NCBI GenBank assembly: GCA_008000375.1
Contig: SMOI01000093.1
Span: 46,535 to 110,534 of the forward strand
Length of the DNA stretch: 64,000 nucleotides
Source: Poteriospumella lacustris
Taxonomy: Eukaryota > Sar > Chrysophyceae > Chromulinales > Dinobryaceae
Reading direction: 5' to 3'
Below are positions 21,059-32,814 of this stretch, piece after piece (position 1 is the first letter of the stretch; each line of letters starts with the position of its first letter). A program made the translations under genes and the position numbers. The notes under the pieces are model-generated. The model ran no database searches and was not told where the DNA came from. It saw nothing but the letters and a program-made list of their open reading frames with translations.

Positions 21059-21994
21059 CTATTTCTGCATAAATTCACTGACGGTGCGACACCATTGCGC
21101 GGTCTTCTCGAAGGGTATCGAGTGGCCAGCATCAAAGGTCACGAGCTCTGCATTCGGAATAGCCTTCGCCAGCATCAGCGTTTCTTCATATCCAGCGATG
21201 CGATCATGTCGACCAGCGATGATTTGAGTGGGACAACGGACGTGGTTCACACTGTTGTGCACCGCGTAGGGACTCTGCGGGTCCTTCTCGTGACTCAAGC
21301 GTATCAAGTCGTGCAGCCGTCGCACATCGTTGGACTCCACGATGTAGTTTACATTCGTGCCTATTCGCTTCTCCATTTTGGTCAACATTTCATCGCTGTA
21401 TCCGTTCAGCACCAACGACCAGGCACATTCTCGCAGGTTGCCCCGTGACAGCGCGTCTTCCCACGAGCGAACGAGTATCCTGCCAGTGGCTGACCGGGTC
21501 AGTGGGACACCGGTTACACTGAGTCGCTGCACTTGATGTGGATGGTGGGCAGCATACGCCAGCGCAATTCGACCGCCAAAGGAATAACCGGACAGATGAA
21601 CGGGAGCATCGTTGCCCACCACTTTACGCAGCATTGCGTGCAGATCGTGCACCTGTTGCTCCGTGGTACAGTGGGAAGAATCCAATTCGGTCGTCCCCTG
21701 TCCACGCAGCTCGAAGATTAACACACGGTGTTTCATTGAGAGCGCATTGATATTCGCAGCGTAGGCGGGGATGGTCTGGGCAGTGCCCATGAGAAAGACC
21801 AACGGAGGAGCATTCGGGTTGACTTGGTGGCTGTGTTGTGCTCCATGGGCAGCTGTGTCAATGAATGTGACTTTCTTGCTGCTTCCATCGACATCAGTGA
21901 TGTGCAGATGGGAAAGTCCGGTGAGGTGCCGTCTTGTCAACGTTGTGCGACGGAGAAGCGGTTGCCAATACGCACGAGACACTTGAACCAGCAT
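21059..21994 (-). CDS. Alpha/beta hydrolase
   Basis: From ATG 21994 the protein has 311 residues. The frame runs open to 22324, but those extra codons overlap the 3' end of the next gene and lack character. The start MLVQVSRAYWQPLLRRTTLTRR resembles a mitochondrial presequence. The nucleophile elbow is SGYSFGGRIAL (GxSxGG), the family RGQG motif is present (FELRGQGTTE), the acid is in AGRHDRIAG and the histidine is in FDAGHSIPFE. The fold is that of 3-oxoadipate enol-lactonase/BPHL-like hydrolases. Substrate unknown. Confidence 0.8.
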   Translation of the reverse strand: MLVQVSRAYWQPLLRRTTLTRRHLTGLSHLHITDVDGSSKKVTFIDTAAHGAQHSHQVNPNAPPLVFLMGTAQTIPAYAANINALSMKHRVLIFELRGQGTTELDSSHCTTEQQVHDLHAMLRKVVGNDAPVHLSGYSFGGRIALAYAAHHPHQVQRLSVTGVPLTRSATGRILVRSWEDALSRGNLRECAWSLVLNGYSDEMLTKMEKRIGTNVNYIVESNDVRRLHDLIRLSHEKDPQSPYAVHNSVNHVRCPTQIIAGRHDRIAGYEETLMLAKAIPNAELVTFDAGHSIPFEKTAQWCRTVSEFMQK

Positions 21995-22293
21995 GAGGAC
22001 CACAAGACCAATGAAGTGACGTATTTTTGATGTTCTTGCAGAGATACTGGTACAGTTCAAGGTAAAAACAGATGTGAAAACTGGTCCGATCACTAGTCGA
22101 GAGCCTCGTCCGTCGCCATCGGTCGTCGTACTTTTTGGTACACATGAATCCGGCAATATGCTCATGCTGAATGATTGATTATGTCCAAAATCTACCTCAA
22201 TGCTACGGTATGGATGTGCAGGCTGCGTAGCATTCTGAAGTTTCGTTAAGGAATCTACCTGAATAACTGGATTGGCGAAATGATTTATTATGC

Positions 22294-23793
22294 TCAACAC
22301 GTTGTTACACCTAATAGTTTCCATTTGAATTTGTCACTGGGCATGTTGGCGCCCGTTATCCGCAGAACGTGTTCGCCGGGCGTCAGCATCGCGGTCACAT
22401 GCGACTCGCCCACCATCAAACTATTGATTTCCAACTTCTTCGTTGACAGCGTCACCAAGTTCATCACTGAATAGGGTGAATCCCATTTGCCATTCAATTC
22501 GACGGCTTCGTTGTACTTGTCATCGAGCCAGACCTTCACCGCACCCATTTCCGGTGAATACGACCGCAAGAAGCGCAGTTGTACGATGGGAGTCTCCGAG
22601 CCCATAACGATTTTGAGTGCAAGAGTATGTCGAGAGCGTGCGTTTTCACACCAATGTCCGTTCGCACCGCATTCGGAGTCCATACTGGTCTTGTTGGTCT
22701 CGAGAATCCACCCGAATTTGTTCTTGCTGTCACTGTAAAAGCGCCAATAGTCTCCCACCGCCGATACATTGAAGGTAGATATCGATGTGGGTACATCTTT
22801 AGCCATCATAGTCACCAACGGCGACGGGCAAGCGGATCGAATGGTGTTGTCCAGTTGACTGGACGACACATACTGTTGTTTCGACGTGTCGTCACAATCG
22901 ACCTTGTGTGCGTGCTTCAGTTGGACCATGAAGCCCACGGACAGCAGTTTCGCCATCAACTTGTGAGCCTTATAGTCTGGATGCGAAAGACCATTCCAAA
23001 ATTGATTCAAATTCGATGCGGGGTGTTCGTACTCAGGCCAAACTAGGTTGCGGTAGGACATGTACGGCACGTGGAACTTCTTGAGGGCGATCGTGACGAA
23101 GTCATGCATCTCCCACCACCTTCGGCAGAAGAGTACACCTTCGCAACAAGTCGTGTAATCGTTCGGACAGTGTACTTGTACTTCTCGTTGTTCCCGTTGA
23201 CCACTGCGGAAGGCTTGTTGAAACATCAATGCCGGGTGGTTTGGCAAACTGTCCAACTGCTGAATCAACGTGGTGTAGTAGTGTGGGAGGACTTGGAGGT
23301 CAAAACCCTGGTCATTCACGGATAGATCAACGATCACTAAGTCTGCACCTTTGAACTTACTGACCATGTCCACCCAAATGTTCACATTACACGCCGCGAT
23401 GGCTTGGTTGTGCACATTGATACGATTGGAATACCAACCGCTGTTCATGATTTGTTCGAAATGGGTTGACCAGCGCTCAGCCTTCGGATTACGCAAATCA
23501 GCACCCACAGTCACTGATCCACCAAGAATGTGAATATCAATCGGTTCGCCATTTTGGATTTTGGTGAAAATCTTCCGTTTGAACGGACACAGGTTCCCCA
23601 TCTGGGCCACGGCCATCATACTCTCCACAGATGCGTCCACAACATCATCGATAGGATGATTTAGCAGTTCCAATAGCTTGGTCATGTTGACATGCTGCAT
23701 CATTTTGGCCTCGGCATCGGAATGAGTGTTTCCGAAGGACGTTCCGAGCACGGCCACTGCTATCAATAAAACGAGGAGCCACACACCAAGCAT
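22294..23793 (-). CDS. Secreted SGNH-like hydrolase with C-terminal beta domain
   Basis: The protein has 499 residues with an N-terminal signal peptide (MLGVWLLVLLIAVAVLGTSF). Block I reads HILGGSVTVGAD with putative nucleophile Ser93, block III is VDLSVNDQG, and a histidine-bearing motif GLSHPDYKAHKL follows near 275. The last 170 residues are rich in beta-type sequence (FGWILETNKTSMDSE, TLALKIVMGSETPIVQLRF), which suggests a carbohydrate-binding-like domain. GGSVT-type SGNH proteins are common in algae and oomycetes and are probably glycan or lipid esterases. The catalytic His is less certain than the Ser. The 3' end touches the upstream region of the alpha/beta hydrolase gene. Confidence 0.7.
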   Translation of the reverse strand: MLGVWLLVLLIAVAVLGTSFGNTHSDAEAKMMQHVNMTKLLELLNHPIDDVVDASVESMMAVAQMGNLCPFKRKIFTKIQNGEPIDIHILGGSVTVGADLRNPKAERWSTHFEQIMNSGWYSNRINVHNQAIAACNVNIWVDMVSKFKGADLVIVDLSVNDQGFDLQVLPHYYTTLIQQLDSLPNHPALMFQQAFRSGQREQREVQVHCPNDYTTCCEGVLFCRRWWEMHDFVTIALKKFHVPYMSYRNLVWPEYEHPASNLNQFWNGLSHPDYKAHKLMAKLLSVGFMVQLKHAHKVDCDDTSKQQYVSSSQLDNTIRSACPSPLVTMMAKDVPTSISTFNVSAVGDYWRFYSDSKNKFGWILETNKTSMDSECGANGHWCENARSRHTLALKIVMGSETPIVQLRFLRSYSPEMGAVKVWLDDKYNEAVELNGKWDSPYSVMNLVTLSTKKLEINSLMVGESHVTAMLTPGEHVLRITGANMPSDKFKWKLLGVTTC

Positions 23794-24087
23794 CCTCGAT
23801 TATCAATCCGATTATTTCGCAAAGTCACTATCGTATATAAATTCTTTCCCCCCTTTTGGAAGGTCTATTCCAATATGAATTTGGACAGAAACGCGGCACT
23901 GAATGTCGATGATATTTCTTTCGGTCGTCGTCAGAGAACAGCGAATTGACGTCTGCAATAGAGGCCAATAGAGAAGTGTCCCCCAAAATTAGCTTTGTTT
24001 TCTAGCACTGAGGCAAGGTTCGTATTTTTGATCCCCTCAGGGACTTTATCCAACCAGTTACATATCTTGAATGTGAGTATCTATCAT

Positions 24088-25586
24088 CTATTTTAATGAA
24101 ATGCTGCTCTTGAGATGAGCCACGGACCATTCCTTGTCGTACACCAACGTGAAATCGGGTGCCAGACGTTTCATCCACTCCCGGGCAGGCAACGCCTGTG
24201 GAAGATCCTCGAGCGTACCTTCCGTGAGCATATCCATATCTACCGTCAGCCGGAATACTTGTTCCCAGAGCTGTACAATGACTCGTTGAAGACGTCCACC
24301 AGTTTGTTTGAAGTCTGGTCCAGGGTTCACCTCCAACAGATGCACCTTCATGTTCTCGTCCACTAAGAAGTCCAACCCGAACAATTCGTAGCATTGTACC
24401 ATCGGGCAGAAAATGGAATATTCATTCTCATAGGCAGCGAACAATTCGCCTGTAATTTGATGGATTTGTGATCGCAGGTCATCAACCGCGCGCTCTGCCG
24501 CCGCCATGGTCGGGAAGCGTCGTCGGTATTCCTTGTGCAAGATGGCAGGCAAGTCGTCCATCAGCTTGACGAACTTCTCTTCCTTGAATTCAATATCCTC
24601 AGCCGCACGGGCGGTATTGGTAAGATGGCAGAGGATGTCGAAGGTATCTTCAGCGCAATATCTACAGTGCAAGGTCGGTATTGTTACACCTGTCGCTGTG
24701 AAAAGAGAGCAGGTCATTGCGTCAAAACTTACTCATGGGCGGCTAATAGCATCAGAATTTGATCGAAGACAAACACCTTTACGGCTCCAATGCAAAGCAC
24801 GTACACACGGAAATGAAACTTGTATCCTCTACTGACCAGCAATGGCTTCGCGAGGTACTCTTGCAGCACCCACTCTCGCATGTCTTCGGTTGCTTCCAGG
24901 GTGTCCAGCACGTCTTCCCAGTTGCAAATAATGCTGATATCAGCTCCCTTGTTGGCAACCGACGGCTTCATGATCCACATCTTTTCTCCGCTCTTTCGCG
25001 CATCAGTGGCATCGTAATCTTCCATTTCCTGCTTCGCGTCGTTCAAAATCCAATCCAAACGTTGACGCAAAGGAGCACGTTTCATCCCAGGCAAGTCGAA
25101 TCCAGCGGTTATGCCTCCACCGATATCCAGCTTCATATCATCCTCAAAAGCGTTCCAGGTTTCAACGATGATCGTCTTGGGCATGGCTTGCTTCAGGATG
25201 CTCTCTGGGTGCTTGGAGATGTAACGTCTGGTCTGGAGAGACAACTGAGCTTTGCGCGACAGTCCCTTTCGCACAAGATAAGATGATGCCGCATATTTTC
25301 CAGCGAGAACATCGTCCCAGACGATGTTCTCGAAGTCTGCAACTTGCACTTTGCGGGTCGCGTCGTCGTTGCGACCGTTTTCCAGATCGTCCACAATCTC
25401 ACACCATGCACGGCGACCGACAGTTCGTCGGATGATCTCACGTGTATAAACACATTCCCAGTCAATCTTGACCAATACTTTCTTCCCGATCATGCGATCG
25501 GTGAAAGGAGAGGCGCTGATAGTAGCAAAGCCATCGGTAGGCTCATAGTACAGGTTGGGGGATAGGACAAACGATTCACTCTCCAT
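24088..25586 (-). CDS. Tubulin-tyrosine ligase-like (TTL) protein
   Basis: Exons are complement of 25586-24733 and 24661-24088, joined across a 71 bp intron to give 475 residues. The ATP-grasp TTL domain shows WIMKPSVANKGADI (ATP loop), WVLQEYLAKPLL, FHFRVYVLC, and the Mg/ATP-binding LLEVNPGPDFKQTG. The family ligates an amino acid (Tyr, Glu or Gly) to tubulin or other proteins; NPGPDFKQTG is close to the form in short TTL/Pby1-like members. A Tyr versus Glu choice cannot be made. Its presence fits a flagellate life stage. It is divergent from the virilizer-like gene, with 412 bp between the start codons. Confidence 0.85.
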
Positions 25587-25998
25587 ATTGTCTGCGCTTC
25601 CTTTACCTTTCGGTCTGTGAGATGTATATTAGAAGCACTTCTTTTCCAGACGAGTCTATTTCTTCTGGCATTAGTTATTGTCATTCATTCGTTCACTGAC
25701 CCATGATGACGGGTACGATGTACGCGACGACGACGACACGTTGGTTGGTTGGAGAGACGCGACCCAAACATCTGAGGACGGATGGGATCTCTGGGGTGAG
25801 GCCGCCGCCCGCAGCAAATGAAGTCGAAGGGCAGCGGCGGGCATGGAACGTCGATGAAAAAGGATTTTTTCAGGCCCCTTTTAGGTCAACCGGTCAGAAC
25901 CATTCGCGAGTATCTTGTTGAATCTTGTGTATATTTCTTGCCTTTCTCCTTGGCGGAATAAAGACGTTGAGTATTGAACAAGGAAAGATCGTCACGAA
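25587..25998. promoter_or_regulatory. Divergent promoter region of TTL and virilizer-like genes
   Basis: This 412 bp lies between two divergent ATGs. It includes a short ACG-rich stretch near 25720-25740. No defined motif was recognised, so its promoter role is inferred from gene orientation. Confidence 0.4.
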
Positions 25999-28900
25999 AT
26001 GGATAAGTTTAATCCGCATGGTTCCATGCCGTACGCTGGACCGATGCAGCCCGTTGTTTTCATCGGTCATTTCAAACAAAGCCCTTCCGACATTGGAAAT
26101 GTTGCCCATGAAGTGTTTTTGGGCTTTAATTCCTTTGTGGAAGGTATCCATGTTGTTCCAAACCAAGTTACACCCCCTGGGTTCACTTTTCAGGGACGGA
26201 CCATGCCAGACTTGAGATCCAAGCGATCGTTCACGCTGGAATTACATGGACGCGTAGTTGGTACGACGGAAATTAAGACCCTTCTCTCTGTAACCATCAC
26301 AGGTGGTGTCCAGTGGATGGCACTGGATGCCGCGGTCGCTGCACTGGAAGTAGATTACTTGGCCATCGTCGGCTCATTTGAATCGCTTTCCATCATCATC
26401 CACGGTGGTGCGACCAAGAAAGACGTTCCCAACTTCACACCTCCCTTCCCACAGTACTACGAAGATTTCATTTACCCGATCTGCGAAGGAGGAGCGCGGC
26501 GCAAAACCGACCACAGCAGCAGAAATCGAGTCATTTTGGATCACCTGACAGGAAACAGGCAAATGCTGTTGAAGACTGAAGACGTGTTGAAGACTCTTAT
26601 TGCGGATGAAACAAAGCTGGCGGATGGATTGCTTTCCACGGTGTCCATGGCTCATTCCAGCTCTCGTATCTCCATCGACGTTGCGGTGATATTGGTAGAG
26701 AAGGCGTTCTCTCTGAACTTGGAACAATTACAATCCGATTTTGAAACATCCCACAAGGCTCTAGAGGAGGTGTCAAACGCTCTTGAGAACTGCTGGAAGG
26801 TATGTGAGGTTCACTTCTGTCTAGATTGCCTCAGTTTCCCTCATTTTGACTTTGCTGATCGTTGCACAGTTGCCGGCAGACTTCAACACGGAGGTAGCGA
26901 AGAACATCGTGGAAGAGGAGGCGATTTCGCTGCTGTGCCAGCTGCTCACGTGTTGCTCAAATCATTTCTCGTCGTTGCTTTGGTCCTTTTCGGCGGAGGA
27001 TGCGGCTCAAGTGGACACGCTCATTCGTTACGGTGACAGCTTGTTCCATTTCTACGACGTGCTCTTGGTACGTTTACTCTCGTTGCCACCCCTCTGTTTC
27101 TACACACGTGTACTGATCTGCTCTGATGATGCATTGTCTGAACAGCGCAACGAGATCACTGCTTCGGCGTTGGCGATGACTGGCAATTGGTTGTGGCTGC
27201 TGAGTCTGTTGCGAAGCCAACCATCGCTGCCCCCTCGGTTGTTGGCTGGGCTTCTGCGCTGCATTGCCACTGGCTGCGGCCACGCTCAGTTGCTCACTGA
27301 CTTCTGTACACCTCAAGAAGCGTCTGGAACGAGCGGTTACATGGATTTGCTGTACCTGCTCTCCGGGTGGCAGGTCGACCATCCATCGTACGCACAAGCT
27401 AAACTGATCCTCGCGTTGGTCTCCCTGCAAGAACACCTACAAGCCTTTTCCTATTCTGTCGCCGAGCACGTTACCGTTTTCGAGAACGTCGCAGAGGCCA
27501 TCAACTGGCGCAAAACGGTGTACGAGAAACCCGAATCGGGCGACAGTGACCTTGCAGCTGTCGTGGCGTCCAACGAAGATGACGAGACGCGGCGAGATCG
27601 GCTCGCGTTGACAGAGCCAACTCAACAAGTGCAACAAGCCTTTGCAACGTTGCAGGAGCACCAGCGACAGCTGCTGCAAGCCTTAGACTTCTGTTACGAG
27701 TTTTTACTGAAGGACAAAGGCCAACGAGATGCGGCGGCCCGGAAACGTCGATTGGATTTGGTCATTCTCCACTATCTGGAGGTGTCCGGCTTCCTTCCAG
27801 CGTTCATCACCTTCTTGCACATGGGTTCTGTCGTACAAGAGCTGTCGATCGTCTTGGAGCGCCATGCGGACGTCGTTACCCATGTGCAAACGATCGCTCA
27901 TGACTACGAAGAAGCGGGACTGGCCCTCTTCCGCTCGTTTACGCTGCATTGTCCCATCGTCAACATCGCGTGGATCAAACACGCGACGGCTCTGAAGAGG
28001 GCCTTCGGCATCGAGACGCCCGATGTCCACCGTCGCCTGCTGACCCACCCCGCGGACATGGCGCAGCTCAAGTCGTTGACGTCTCTCGCGACGCACATCG
28101 ATTTACAGGCCGCGATCCACGCCACTCTCGCGCAGTTCATCGAGCTCGCTCCGTTGTGTCCAAAGGAAGTTGCGGAGGTCTCCACGATGCATCCCGATCA
28201 ACTCGAAGCGCTGCTACAGAGCGGCAACAAGCTCTTGGATCTGCTGGTCCTGCCGTATGTGCAGCCGGTCGTAGTCGGAGTCGTTGGGCACGCATTTCAA
28301 CATGCGTTGTCCGTCCTGTTGGGCCATTTCATGGCGGCCTGGGAGCCGCTCTTTGACAGTGGCGCGGTGACAACGGTGGCCCAGGTGCCCTTCGTGCAGC
28401 GTTTCATCATCAACGTTATCGTCGAGGCGCTGTCGGCCGTCGTGTGGGACACACGTCACGAGGTGACGCTGCTGTCGGCCTCCACCAAGACGAGTCTGGA
28501 CACGCACGTGCAGCAGCTGGTGCTGTGGATGAAGCAAGGCGGCAGCCACAACGGTCAGGACTGGGCGACAACGACTCTGACTGTGCCCACGCTGGAGGCG
28601 GTGCTGTCGAGTCTGCAGGAGATCACCATCCCCGAAGCGGAGGACGACAACGACAACAACGGCGACGCGTCAGAGATGGCCCAGGAGCTGTCTCTTCGGG
28701 GCTTTGCAGACGAACTGCCTCAAACCGCAGCGCCGCTGTTGGAATTGGCGTTGGGAAGTCGCGCAACGGTGAAGGCAACGGTCGTTCACTGGCACTCGTG
28801 CTTCGCCGTGTGGCAAGCCTCGATGCTGCCGAAGAAAGCCAGCGAATTCGACAGCTTCGCGGCACTGTGGAGCTCTCTCGTCGGCGTCTTGCACGACGCA

Positions 28901-31900
28901 GCGACGCTCCTTGTCTACAAGGCGCTGACCGGCCACACGATCGCGAAGACAAGCGCCGCGCTGCATCTGACCGAAGCATCGTCGACGACGGGAGCAGCCG
29001 ACGATTGGGTGGCACTCGACACGGCACTGTCCAACATCGCGTACGAGCAGACGCACACGGTGCTGGCGAACGTGTTCGACCTGCTGTCGGCACTGCTTCA
29101 GCTCTGGCGGACGACGGTGCAGCGATACAGCGGAGCCAACAGCGACGGCTCAGTCGACGCGACCCGGAAAATGGACCGCGTCACGTGGGAGGGCGTCTGC
29201 CGCGCACTGTTGCAGCTGCACGCCACGACGCAAAGCACGTTCGTACACCATGCGAACATCGCGTTGATCGCCGCCGCAGAGACGTTGGCCACCGAGGCCC
29301 AAGCTGCCTTCGTCGAGCTGTGGCAGGTGTCGCAGGATGCCGATGCGGCCGCAGCCGCCGTACACGCAACGATGACGCGGTGGAACACGACCCAAGCCGA
29401 TGGCCGCGAGGCGTTGCTGTCGCTGTTGGCGCATGTCGGGGCCGAGGACGCGCACTTCCTCGTCGCGCTATTTGCGTGGTGCCCCGAGCCGATCACCGGC
29501 CACCGCGACGGCTGCACGCTGCTGGTGGACGGCCTCGTGTTGTCATCCTCTTCGCTGGTGCAGGACGCGTCCGTGCGCATCCTCGCGGCATCCTTCGCGA
29601 GTGATGCGGGTGAGCAGCCCGCGTTGTGGCGTACGCTGGTGGCGGCGTATCTCGCGGCGGTCCGCGACTTGGCGCAGCGCTACGTCAAGTGCCAGCAACA
29701 GTTGCAGCAGCAGGCGCCATCGGCGACGGCGATGGCCGCCACGAGTAGCTCCACAGCGACGACGTCGTCATCGGCGTCCGATGTCGCTGATCGGACGAAG
29801 GCGCAAGCGACGCTGTTGGAGTCCATGCTGCTGAAGACGCTGCTGTCGGTGGAGGCGCTGCTGCTGCAACGAGACGCGGCGCAATCGCGACCGGCGACGG
29901 TTGCGTTGGCGGAGCTCGGTCTGGCGAACGTGCTGTTCATGCTACTGCACGCCCCGCAGCCGTCCGTTGCTCTCGTCGCACTGCAGTTGGCCGTGCTGCT
30001 CCGCGACAGTCTCGAGGCGTTGGCCGATGACGCTGCCGCCTCCGCCGCTGCCATTGATGTGGCCGGAACTGCCGCCGACGAAATTGATGCATCGTCATCG
30101 GCGGCGGAGACCGCACAATGGGCCGAGTACGTTGACTCGGTGCGCGCCTTGTCGGACGCGGTATCGATGGGCCTCATCGAGCTTCTGCCGCACGCGATGA
30201 AGCGCCACCAAGACCTGATCCCCTTCGTGCAACAGGGTCTCCACGCGATCTACCACCACCAACCGCAGCAACACGTGTACTGGGCGCCGTTTTGGAAGCG
30301 TCTGGCACAGGTGGGCGAAGGGTTCACGTTGGAATTCGTCGCGATTAAGCTGTGGACGGCCTTCGAGGAGGCGTTTCAGTATCTGTCGGAGGTGACCGAG
30401 CTGCGCAAACAGCTGCTCGTGTTACCTGCGGCCGCTGCTTCGTCGTCGTCATCGGCGAAGTCGCCACGCACAAACAGCCACAAAGCGGGCGGTGGAGCAG
30501 CCGCGGCGGCCGCGGCGGCAGTGAACGGAGCAGAGGTCGTGGCGGTGTTGTTCCACGAGGTCCACGCGCACCAAGAACAACGCCACGCGGTGACTCGCGC
30601 CAGCGGCGGTTTCACGATTCCCCATATCAACGCGATGATGGACGACGCGCACAGTCGCTTCGCGGCGGCCGCCTATGCGTTGAAGGCGATGCTCGAGATG
30701 ATTCTGTGGGCGTACGAGACGCAGAAGGTGTCGCTCACGACGGTGATGCGCGCCAGTCGACACAACGTCGCCGAGGCTCGCAAGGTCATCATTCGCTTCC
30801 AACGCAACTACACGATGTGGTCGACGGCCTTGACCAGCGAAGTGCTCGAGCGCAACCCCAGCATCGCCAGCGCCACGGCGACCAGTGCAAGTGGTGTCAG
30901 TGGCAGCAGCGTCTTCGAGGAACACGACTTGGCCTTTGCGACGACGGAGGCTTTCGAGGCTCGCCACGCGTTGATCTCGCTGAGTCTGCGCCACCTCTGC
31001 GAGAGCACAAACAAGGTGTCGAAGTACATCTCTGCGAAGGAGGAGAAGTGCCAACAGTCCGTCGCCTTGGTGCAAGACCGCGAGAAGGCCAGCGAGGGTC
31101 TGGAGCGCGACTGGGCCTTGCGGCTGCAGAGCGTCTCGTTGACGCAGCCGTGGTCAGTGACAACGGGCGACGCGCTGTGTGCGTGGCTCGCACAGCATCG
31201 TGTCGAAGGTGCAGTGCCTTGGCGACCGCTGGCGCCGTCGTTGATGGCGCAGGACGTGCGACGAATGCTCTTCGCGCCGGTGCTGTCGCTGCAGGGCAAC
31301 GCAGGTACTGTTGCTGCGACGGGTACTGCCACTGGCAGCAGTGGTAGCGGTAGCAGCGCCGTAGCGAGCGTGTTGCCGCCGACCGTCGCCTTCCGCGACG
31401 TGTTGATGCTGCTGTCGACGCAGCACGAGGCCTGCCAGGCCTTCACTCCCGACGCACAGGAAGCGCCGTCGCACCAGAAGAAGCGCAAGCTGTGGGACAT
31501 GCTCGGCACGTGGGTGCCGCCGAACAAAGGCGCCGCGGCTGCGGCGATGGCTATGGCACCCGCAGCAACGGCGGTGCCGACGAGCGCCGTGGTGCCGTCA
31601 GCGCCGGTGCCGTATCAACCGCCGCAACAGCAGGTTCAGGTACAGCCGCAGATGTCGCAGCAACAGCTGCACCAGATGCAGCAAATGCAGCAGATGCAAC
31701 AGATGCAGCAGCCGCAACAGATGCAGCAGCCGGTGGCCAATGGCAACGGCAACGGCCACCACATGGGCTTTGCACCTCCACCGCCTCCGCCACCGATGCC
31801 GCCGCAGTTCGCACCGCAACAGCAGCCGATGCCGCCTGCGTTTGACCCGTCGTCGTTCTTCCCGGCGCCGCCGATGGCCGGTGCGAACGGTCACGTCAAT

Positions 31901-32518
31901 GGTCACGTACCACCGCCGCCTCCGCCACCGCCGATGCCGCCGACTATGGTCGGCGGTGGCTTTGCGCCCGGCGGAGTGCCGCCCCCACCGCCCCCACCGC
32001 CAATGCCGCCGCAATTCTTCCAGCAGCAGACGCCGGGCGTACCACCACAGTTCTTCCAGCAGGCGCAACAGCCTCAGCCGCCACAGGCACCGTTCTTCCA
32101 GCCCCAGCACATGGGACAGCGCCCGTTCTCGCCCTTTCAGCGCGGCCGCAGTGCGAGTCGCGGTCGTAGCGGCAGCCCCGGCCGCATGGGCCCTCGCGGT
32201 CGAAGCGCCAGTCCAGGAAGGGCCTTCACGGGTCGCATGCCCAGCCCCGGCGGCCGCTTTCCGAGCCCCGGCGGCCGCTTTCCCAGCCCTGGCGGTCGCT
32301 TTCCCAGCAGCCCCGGCGGTCGTATGGCTAGCCCCGGCCGCGTAGGCAGCCCCGGTCGCATGGCCTACCCCGGCGGTCGCGCCCCCAGTCCCGGCGGTCG
32401 CATGGGTAGCCCCGGCCGCGTTGGCAGCCCTGGACGCATGATGGGCGGCTTCCGCGGCCGCAGCGCGAGTCGCGGACGCAGTGCCGGTCGCCATCCCGCG
32501 GGCGGTCGGGGTCGTTAA
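25999..32518 (+). CDS. Virilizer/VIRMA-like m6A writer-complex scaffold
   Basis: Exons 25999-26799, 26870-27067 and 27146-32518 join in phase 0 to give about 2123 residues. The second intron (78 bp) has no stop, so it could be retained. The N-terminus matches the Vir_N pattern: VVFIGHF, then HVVPNQVTPPG, RSFTLELHGR, and FESLSIIIHGG at the end of the domain. The long middle is helical repeat-like, as in VIRMA. The C-terminus is low complexity: Gln/Met runs (QQMQQMQQMQQ), four Pro-rich blocks (PPPPPPPMPP), then repeats of SPGGR/SPGR and RGRSASRGRS up to the stop. VIRMA holds together the METTL3/14-WTAP complex that methylates mRNA. The identification rests on the N-terminal pattern and overall build; a profile search would settle it. 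Very high third-position GC. Confidence 0.65.
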
Positions 32519-32814
32519 CCCGCCCCCCCCCCTTTGCCATACGTGTCTCGTATCTCGTCTCCCCCCACCTCAGCGGCGCGTTTCTATTTGTAGGTTTGTA
32601 GACTTCTCCTCCGCCGCTCTCTCGCGTCCTGGCACCCACGCTCTCCCAAGGGTCGCTCGTGTAAACCTCACTGCGTCTATAACCCCCTCCCCACTCCCCT
32701 GCCGTCCCCTCACTGACCCCACCAAGGAACACACGCGTCACACGCCGTCGATTTACACTCGTTACACCGCTACACAACCTCACTGACCACCCCTCACCCG
32801 CCCGCGGGTAGCGT

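Noticed and set aside
28444-32494. Overlapping Arg/Ala-rich ORFs in other frames of the virilizer-like gene
   Set aside because: Out-of-frame shadows caused by high third-position GC; the main frame is continuous and has domain character.
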